Below are positions 33,147 to 37,481 of a stretch of 37,481 bases of DNA, one piece after another. The notes beneath the pieces were generated by a model. That model saw only the letters and a list, made by a program, of their open reading frames with translations, was not told the DNA's origin and did no database searches. A program made the translations under genes and the position numbers. How positions within the stretch are numbered: position 1 is the stretch's first letter; every line of letters starts with the position of its first letter. This DNA is from an uncultured Victivallales bacterium (GTDB taxonomy: Bacteria; Verrucomicrobiota; Lentisphaeria; Victivallales; UBA1829), in assembly GCA_934661375.1 (NCBI GenBank), contig CAKUJH010000033.1, forward strand, positions 1 through 37,481. The letters run 5' to 3'.

Positions 33147-33906
33147 AGCGCATGACCTGACTTTTTCCTATGACGGCGGAACATATCAGGCGGATCATAT
33201 CAGCCTGACTCTGGAGCCGGGGTGTTTCACGGTTCTGCTGGGTCCCAACGGCTGCGGAAAAAGCACTCTGCTGCGGCTGCTGACCGGAGAACTGACGCCG
33301 GAATCGGGAAGCGTCCTGCTGGACGGCAGACCGGTCCGGGAATGGTCCGGACGCGAACGCGCACTCCGGCTGGGGGTGGTGCTTCAGAGTGCGCCGCCCG
33401 CTCTGGCGTTCACGGTCCGGGAGTACGTGACCATGGGGCGCAGCCCCCGGCTGCCGGTGTTCGGTCCGGTTTCCGCGGAAGACCGCCGGCGGATCGCGGA
33501 AGCCATGGAGATTTTCGGGGTAACGGCGCTGGCGGAGCGTCCCTGCCATACGCTTTCCGGCGGCGAACGGCAGCGCGTGATGCTGGCGGCCGCCTGGGCG
33601 GATGATCCCGGCGTTCTGCTGCTGGATGAACCGGTTTCCGCCGCCGATCCCGCCCAGTCCATGATGATAATGAATGCTTTGCGGAAAAAAGCGGAACAGA
33701 CGGCGGTGTTCATGATTTCCCATGATTTAAGTCTGTCGGCGGATTTTGCGGATCGTCTGCTGCTGATCCGGCACGGCAGAATTCTGGCGTCCGGGGCTCC
33801 GTCTGCGGTGCTGACTCCGGAAAACATCCGTGCGTTGTATGACATCGAAGTGGAGATTCTTTGTTCGTCATCCGGCGCTTTTGTCGTCCTGCCCAAAAAA
33901 ATATGA
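33136..33906 (+). CDS. btuD: Cobalamin ABC transporter ATPase, BtuD/FecE family
   Basis: A 256-residue cytoplasmic ATPase. Walker A LLGPNGCGKSTLL, the Q-loop at VVLQSAPPALAF, signature LSGGERQRVMLAAAW, Walker B VLLLDEPVSAAD and switch His in FMISHDLSL are all present. The gene overlaps btuC by 11 nt, completing a BtuFCD importer. No TonB-dependent outer-membrane receptor (BtuB) is encoded in the operon or elsewhere in the window. Confidence 0.92.
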   Translation: MKLEAHDLTFSYDGGTYQADHISLTLEPGCFTVLLGPNGCGKSTLLRLLTGELTPESGSVLLDGRPVREWSGRERALRLGVVLQSAPPALAFTVREYVTMGRSPRLPVFGPVSAEDRRRIAEAMEIFGVTALAERPCHTLSGGERQRVMLAAAWADDPGVLLLDEPVSAADPAQSMMIMNALRKKAEQTAVFMISHDLSLSADFADRLLLIRHGRILASGAPSAVLTPENIRALYDIEVEILCSSSGAFVVLPKKI

Positions 33907-33914
33907 TTTCCCGC

Positions 33915-33942
33915 TTTCATTTTATTTTTTCCATGCTATATT
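33915..33942 (+). promoter_or_regulatory. Promoter for the 73-residue protein gene
   Basis: TTTCAT (33915-33920) and TATATT (33937-33942) are 16 nt apart, with TGC before the -10. Confidence 0.5.
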
Positions 33943-33975
33943 AACTGCATGAACTGAATATTATGGAGGCAGAAC

Positions 33976-34197
33976 ATGCAGCAGAACAAGAAAAACAAAG
34001 TTTCGTTCAGCGTCAAGGTTTGTCAGGGAAACAGTTTGCCTTCCAAAGAATCACGGAAAATGCGCCGTATCGGTCTGGAAGCGAGTGCCGCCGCAGTGAA
34101 ACGGTCCTATCAGTCGGCTGGCTATATTTCCTATCTGGAAAACGGCGTTGTTGTCCGCAAATACGCCGATGGAAGAATTGTCCCCGTATCTGAATAA
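33976..34197 (+). CDS. Small hypothetical protein
   Basis: A 73-residue basic protein of unknown family, beginning MQQNKKNKVSFSVKVCQG and ending RKYADGRIVPVSE, with no signal or membrane segment. GGAGG at 33965-33969 lies 6 nt before the ATG and its own promoter is visible, so it is likely expressed. A competing ORF in another frame (33963-34193) uses an ATG that overlaps this ribosome-binding site and is rejected. Confidence 0.65.
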   Translation: MQQNKKNKVSFSVKVCQGNSLPSKESRKMRRIGLEASAAAVKRSYQSAGYISYLENGVVVRKYADGRIVPVSE

Positions 34198-34307
34198 TCC
34201 TGAATTCCCGCAATCTTCCGGCGGAATTTTTTTTCGAATTGACGGCATTTCCGCCGTCCTGCCGCGCTGAATTGTGAAAAAAAGTGAAATTTTTTTCATT
34301 TGGGGTA

Positions 34308-34335
34308 TTGCTATTTTTGAAAAAATGATTATAAT
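34308..34335 (+). promoter_or_regulatory. Pseudopilin promoter, copy 1
   Basis: TTGCTA (34308-34313) and a consensus TATAAT (34330-34335) are 16 nt apart. The best -10 in the window; the leader to the pseudopilin start is ~165 nt. No other gene lies in the stretch 34198-34507 apart from a candidate leader ORF. Confidence 0.7.
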
Positions 34336-34355
34336 ATATAGATAGTTGAGCGACT

Positions 34356-34511
34356 ATGAGACAACAAAAGAACTATGATGAAAAGAAAAGGAGGAGTGCG
34401 CCCGGAATAAAAACAAACTTGCGGCATTCCAAGGAAAAGAGAATGCAACCCAAAGAAAAAGAGGCTGTTACAGCCGTAAACACAACCAAAATTTTGGAGA
34501 AAAACACATGA
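34356..34511 (+). CDS. Candidate 51-residue leader ORF before the pseudopilin
   Basis: An uninterrupted frame in the pseudopilin leader, beginning MRQQKNYDEKKRRSAP and ending TTKILEKNT, very rich in Lys/Arg/Glu. Its TGA overlaps the pseudopilin ATG as ATGA. The ribosome-binding site is weak. It could be a translated, coupled leader peptide or a chance frame in a low-T leader. The exact second copy (35475-35630) is too recent to show selection. Confidence 0.35.
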   Translation: MRQQKNYDEKKRRSAPGIKTNLRHSKEKRMQPKEKEAVTAVNTTKILEKNT

Positions 34512-35269
34512 AGACCCGTAAAGAAAAGATCTTTACTCTTATCGAACTCCTCGTCGTTATTGCTATTATTGCAATTCTGGCAGGAATGCTGCTCCCCGCC
34601 CTGAACTCCGCCCGTGAAAAAGCGCGCCGCATCTCCTGCACCAGCAACCTGAAACAGATCGGTCTGGCTGCCAAGATGTATTCCGGCGACTTCAACGAAA
34701 AGTTCCCCTGCACCCAGAATTACTACAAAGGCAGTGACTCCACTTGGGTAGCAGGTTCCGCCGGTTACCACAACGGCCCGTCCGCGACCCTGCTGATGTC
34801 CCAGGGCTACAACACCGACTACAAGACCTATGTCTGCCCGTCCGGCACCCTGAACGGCATTAAGCCGACCACGAACAGACTCAGCAACAGCACTGACGCC
34901 AATGACTACTGTCTGCAGGCGACTGCTGATAAGGTTGATGAAACCAACCTGTCCTACGCTTTCATCGCCGGCATGAACGAAAACGACAGCCCGGACAGCG
35001 GTCTGACCTTCGACGTCGGCTATGAAATGGCAAGCAAGAAGTCCAACCACGAAAAATACGGCAACGTCTGCTTCGTCGATGGTTCCGCCCGTAACTTCGC
35101 CGGCGACAACTGGGCTTCCAACATCCAGTACTATGGCGATACTGCCAAGACCGCCAATGTTCCTTCCATGAACAACAGCACCTACACCACCCCGAACGGT
35201 GCCTTCTACTACACGAAGAATGCCCACAACACTGTTCCTGCCAATGCTGACGGTGTTCTGCTTCAGTAA
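34508..35269 (+). CDS. DUF1559-type pseudopilin-like protein
   Basis: A 253-residue pilin-like surface protein. After the short leader MKTRKEKI comes FTLIELLVVIAIIAILAGML, the prepilin N-helix; the preceding residue is Ile instead of the canonical Gly. ISCTSNLKQIGLAAKMYSGD is the usual conserved segment after the helix, and HEKYGNVCFVDG is an exact H-x9-DG motif near the C-terminus. GGAG lies 9 nt upstream of the ATG. The strong promoter and Asn/Thr/Gly-rich, C-ending codon usage suggest high expression. Role (fibre subunit, pseudopilus or substrate binding) is unknown; this family is massively expanded in Lentisphaerota. Confidence 0.88.
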   Translation: MKTRKEKIFTLIELLVVIAIIAILAGMLLPALNSAREKARRISCTSNLKQIGLAAKMYSGDFNEKFPCTQNYYKGSDSTWVAGSAGYHNGPSATLLMSQGYNTDYKTYVCPSGTLNGIKPTTNRLSNSTDANDYCLQATADKVDETNLSYAFIAGMNENDSPDSGLTFDVGYEMASKKSNHEKYGNVCFVDGSARNFAGDNWASNIQYYGDTAKTANVPSMNNSTYTTPNGAFYYTKNAHNTVPANADGVLLQ

Positions 35270-35300
35270 TCTTGCAGCATAAAAGCTGAATAGATTCTTC

Positions 35301-35330
35301 GCCCCGCCCTTAACCCGGCGGGGTTTTTTC
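35301..35330 (+). terminator. Rho-independent terminator after the pseudopilin
   Basis: CCCCGCC (35302-35308) pairs with GGCGGGG (35317-35323), followed by TTTTTTC. Confidence 0.85.
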
Positions 35331-35421
35331 TTTTCATAATGGACCGTTCTGCGTTCTTTTTTGCCGGTTTTCTCCCGGAAAACCCCGAAAATGTTTAAAA
35401 AAGCTGAAAATTTTTGATTTC

Positions 35422-35674
35422 GGGTATTGCTATTTTTGAAAAAATGATTATAATATATAGATAGTTGAGCGACTATGAGACAACAAAAGAACTATGATGA
35501 AAAGAAAAGGAGGAGTGCGCCCGGAATAAAAACAAACTTGCGGCATTCCAAGGAAAAGAGAATGCAACCCAAAGAAAAAGAGGCTGTTACAGCCGTAAAC
35601 ACAACCAAAATTTTGGAGAAAAACACATGAAGACCCGTAAAGAAAAGATCTTTACTCTTATCGAACTCCTCGTC
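35422..35674 (+). repeat. 253-bp direct repeat, copy 2
   Basis: Exact duplicate of 34303-34555, ending inside the FTLIELLV coding motif after CTCCTCGTC. Beyond 35674 the sequence no longer matches the pseudopilin. The ~90 nt between the terminator and the repeat (35331-35421) hold no gene. Confidence 0.95.
35427..35454 (+). promoter_or_regulatory. Pseudopilin promoter, copy 2
   Basis: Same TTGCTA-N16-TATAAT as copy 1. It should still be active and would transcribe the truncated pseudopilin into the antisense side of the recombinase gene. Confidence 0.6.
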
Positions 35675-35698
35675 ATTTCTCCATGCATAACTCAGTAA
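35627..35698 (+). pseudogene. Truncated pseudopilin (5' stub)
   Basis: The first 16 codons (MKTRKEKIFTLIELLV) match the intact pseudopilin at 34508. After codon 16 the frame enters foreign sequence and stops after 23 residues. The break falls between the two Val codons of ELLVVIAII. The missing 3' part is not in the window. It is interpreted as a pseudopilin gene interrupted by insertion of the recombinase-bearing element. Confidence 0.85.
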
Positions 35699-35734
35699 TC
35701 TCCCATTTGGTTTATTCTTCCTGTTTATTTCTGT
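35675..35734. other. Candidate attachment-site half next to the serine recombinase
   Basis: Sixty bases separate the cut pseudopilin from the recombinase 3' end. If the recombinase inserted its element here, this is the element-derived arm of the left attachment site, and 35660-35674 is the target arm. Exact core dinucleotide not identifiable from one end. Confidence 0.4.
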
Positions 35735-37405
35735 TTATATTGTTTTATAAATCAGATATTCATTCAGGAACACCGCGTTTTCCCTGCCGGTAAGGATTTT
35801 TATCCGGACCGGAGCCGTTCCCGCGGCGAAAATCTGCGGAGGCAGGGTGCCGGACTCAATGACCCACTGCGGAAAATATTTCCGGTTCTTGTGAATGATT
35901 CTCGGAATGACCAGACTGCCGCCGACCGTTTCATATTCGACCCGGTCCGGATGAACGACCGCCCGCCGGACGGTTTCCCGGAAAAGCTGTTCATATACCG
36001 CGTTGTCCAGCAGCCGGTTCCGGATTTTCTGAAACAGTTCCGGGATCTCCACCAGCCGTTCGTGTTCCAGCGATGCCGCGTCAATGCTGGATTCCAGCTG
36101 CAGACGCGCCTGCAGGGTCTGGCGTTTCTGCTTGTGCTTGCGGAGCAGGTCTTCCAGCTGGTCCTTGGAAACGATGCCTTCCACGAACATGTCGAACAGC
36201 TGCTGTTCCTTTTCCTTCATCTGAAAAATTTTTTTCCGGATTTCCTCCAGCTGTTCCCTGCCTTGCAGCACCGCCCGGTTTTTCCGGTACCGTTCCAGCA
36301 GTCCCAGCAGCAGGACGGGGTAAGTGATTTCATACAGTCCGTTTCTGCCGTCGGGTCCGGTGAAACGGATCCGGCTCTGTGAACAGCCCGGTTCATGAGT
36401 CAGGTTGACTTTGTTGCACTGGTAGAACAGCTTTCCGCGGTCGATCTGGCAGGTCAGCTTGCCGCCGCAGCAGCCGCAGATCAGACGTCCGCTCATGGGC
36501 AGCCAGTGTTTTTTCGCGCGGACCGGCGCCTCTTTCTTCTTGCTGTTCAGAATGGATGCGACTTTCTGCCACAGTTCATAGGAAATGATTTCCTTGCCGG
36601 CGATCTGGACATTGCGGATCAGTTCGTGCTGCGAGTCGTACTGATAGCCGCAGTAGATGGGCTGCCGGGCGATGGAATACAGGGTGGATTCGTAGCAGTA
36701 TTTCCGGAAACAGTGGCGGTAGCGCAGATTCACTTCCCGGATGATGGCGCTGTACGGCCGGAATTCGGCGATGCTCCGGTAGATGAACCGGATCACTTCG
36801 GCGCATTCGGGAATGACTTCGATCTCGCGGTTGCCCAGATACCGGATTCCGAACATTTTTGCGCCGTTGCACTGATACCCGGCGTCGCGCATTTTGCGGA
36901 ACTGTTCCTTGGATTTTTTCTTCTGATTGGCGATCGCCTCATCCTGAATCTGGTTTTTCAGCGTCTGGATCAGCTGCTGGTCGAACTGCTTCAGATCCAG
37001 CCTGCCGCCCTTGCACTGCAGAATCTGGACACTGTTTTCGGTGAGTTTCTGATTGACGAACGATTCCAGAAAACTGCGGGTAACCGGACGGTAGAGCCGG
37101 GTCATTTCATCGACGATCAGGTAATCGATGTCGCGCAGTTTCCGGAACACTTCGCCGAGTCCGCCGCGGAATTTCCGGGAGCCGGTCTGCTGGGCGAACC
37201 AGCTCTGGAACGCGGCGTCGTTTTCCGCAATCTTCTCCGCGCCTTCGGGATACGTTTTCCCGCTGGTGTTGAGATCGGAAAAACAGCCGATGACGTTGAG
37301 CTGTTCCTTTTCCGCCAGACGGCGGCAGTTTTCGATCTGGGTTTCCACAGATTCCGAGTAATCGTCCTTCCCGGAACTCTGCCGGGCGTAAATGATGGCG
37401 TTCAT
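35735..37405 (-). CDS. Large serine recombinase (integrase/resolvase family)
   Basis: A 556-residue site-specific recombinase. The N-terminal catalytic domain (~1-150) has the nucleophile Ser10 in IIYARQSSG, with the expected arginine-bearing helix region VDEMTRLYRP. The recombinase domain spans ~165-290 (GYQCNGAKMFGIRYLGNREIEVIPECAEVIRFIYR, quoted in part). A zinc ribbon follows (SGRLICGCCGGKLTC then YQCNKVNLTHEPGC), then a long coiled coil (~370-440). These are the hallmarks of large serine integrases, which cut DNA at a 2-bp core and need no host target homology beyond short att sites. AAGGAG lies before the ATG. The gene ends 60 bp from the truncated pseudopilin, the usual position next to an element end. 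Confidence 0.92.
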   Translation of the reverse strand: MNAIIYARQSSGKDDYSESVETQIENCRRLAEKEQLNVIGCFSDLNTSGKTYPEGAEKIAENDAAFQSWFAQQTGSRKFRGGLGEVFRKLRDIDYLIVDEMTRLYRPVTRSFLESFVNQKLTENSVQILQCKGGRLDLKQFDQQLIQTLKNQIQDEAIANQKKKSKEQFRKMRDAGYQCNGAKMFGIRYLGNREIEVIPECAEVIRFIYRSIAEFRPYSAIIREVNLRYRHCFRKYCYESTLYSIARQPIYCGYQYDSQHELIRNVQIAGKEIISYELWQKVASILNSKKKEAPVRAKKHWLPMSGRLICGCCGGKLTCQIDRGKLFYQCNKVNLTHEPGCSQSRIRFTGPDGRNGLYEITYPVLLLGLLERYRKNRAVLQGREQLEEIRKKIFQMKEKEQQLFDMFVEGIVSKDQLEDLLRKHKQKRQTLQARLQLESSIDAASLEHERLVEIPELFQKIRNRLLDNAVYEQLFRETVRRAVVHPDRVEYETVGGSLVIPRIIHKNRKYFPQWVIESGTLPPQIFAAGTAPVRIKILTGRENAVFLNEYLIYKTI

Positions 37406-37481
37406 GTATTTCTCCTTTCCAAAAAAATGAACTTCAGACCCCTCTGAAAACGGATCACTTATTTAAGATAGTATCAATTGT

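Larger units (their letters stand above)
34303..34555 (+). repeat. 253-bp direct repeat, copy 1
   Basis: Identical base for base to 35422-35674 (offset 1119). It contains the promoter, the ~170-nt leader, the start codon and the first 16 codons of the pseudopilin. The ~25 nt before it are also similar between copies but diverged. Confidence 0.95.

Noticed and set aside
33963..34193. 76-codon frame starting at 33963
   Set aside because: Its ATG overlaps the ribosome-binding site of the better-supported 73-residue gene and it has no ribosome-binding site of its own.
34241..34259. GACGGC/GCCGTC hairpin as a terminator after the 73-residue gene
   Set aside because: No T tract follows the stem on the plus strand; it could still slow transcription, but support is weak.
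35422..35674. 253-bp repeat considered as the recombinase attachment site itself
   Set aside because: Serine-integrase sites are ~40-50 bp with only a few identical bases; a 253-bp identity covering a promoter and gene start is better explained by gene duplication or conversion.

Overview
The window most likely comes from a Lentisphaerota bacterium (Victivallales-like) or a close PVC relative. The best evidence is two complete and one truncated type II pseudopilin-like genes. They carry the FTLIELLVV N-terminus, and the complete ones also carry an H-x9-DG motif; both are massively amplified in that phylum. The envelope is diderm in style, with lipoproteins, a LysM protein and UppP. The placement is inference from gene content, with no database search. 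No rRNA, tRNA or CRISPR array was seen.

Layout. 0-8.5 kb: a UPF0210/PFL-family protein; a cytidylate kinase-like protein (-); a PP2C phosphatase translationally coupled to a GT39-like membrane protein with C-terminal TPRs; an MsbA-type ABC exporter (-); and an FAD-dependent oxidoreductase. 8.5-15.4 kb, all minus strand: alkaline phosphatase coupled to a YibE/F membrane protein, then a four-gene overlapping operon of accA, an ArgA-like acetyltransferase, a gamma-glutamylcyclotransferase/amidoligase-like fusion, and murI. 15.5-20.0 kb: an accessory block that reads as more AT-rich, with two paralogous TPR proteins, two uncharacterised minus-strand genes, and a two-gene module resembling a GNAT toxin-antitoxin pair with a palindrome in its promoter. 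20.0-23.3 kb (-): LysM lipoprotein, PqiC-like lipoprotein, UppP and an orphan OppB-type permease. 23.5-30.3 kb: an amino-acid permease with L-serine dehydratase, an orphan histidine kinase (-), and a double-domain NDK-like protein coupled to an aspartate aminotransferase. 30.3-33.9 kb: a compact cobalamin riboswitch followed by a pseudopilin-like gene and btuF, btuC, btuD. 34.0-37.5 kb: a small hypothetical gene, a DUF1559-type pseudopilin with a long leader, an exact 253-bp second copy of that promoter, leader and gene start cut off inside the pseudopilin motif, and a large serine recombinase at the cut.

Three things stand out. First, the cobalamin uptake operon is headed by a riboswitch-controlled pseudopilin, with no outer-membrane receptor in view. 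Second, a serine-recombinase element appears to have inserted in the conserved FTLIELLV coding site of a duplicated pseudopilin. Third, a GGCT/amidoligase-like fusion sits between glutamate racemase and an N-acetylglutamate synthase-like gene, suggesting gamma-glutamyl amide chemistry. Many promoters fit a sigma70-like pattern with an extended -10 (TGn plus TATATT or TAAAGT). Several genes are coupled by ATGA or TGATG overlaps.
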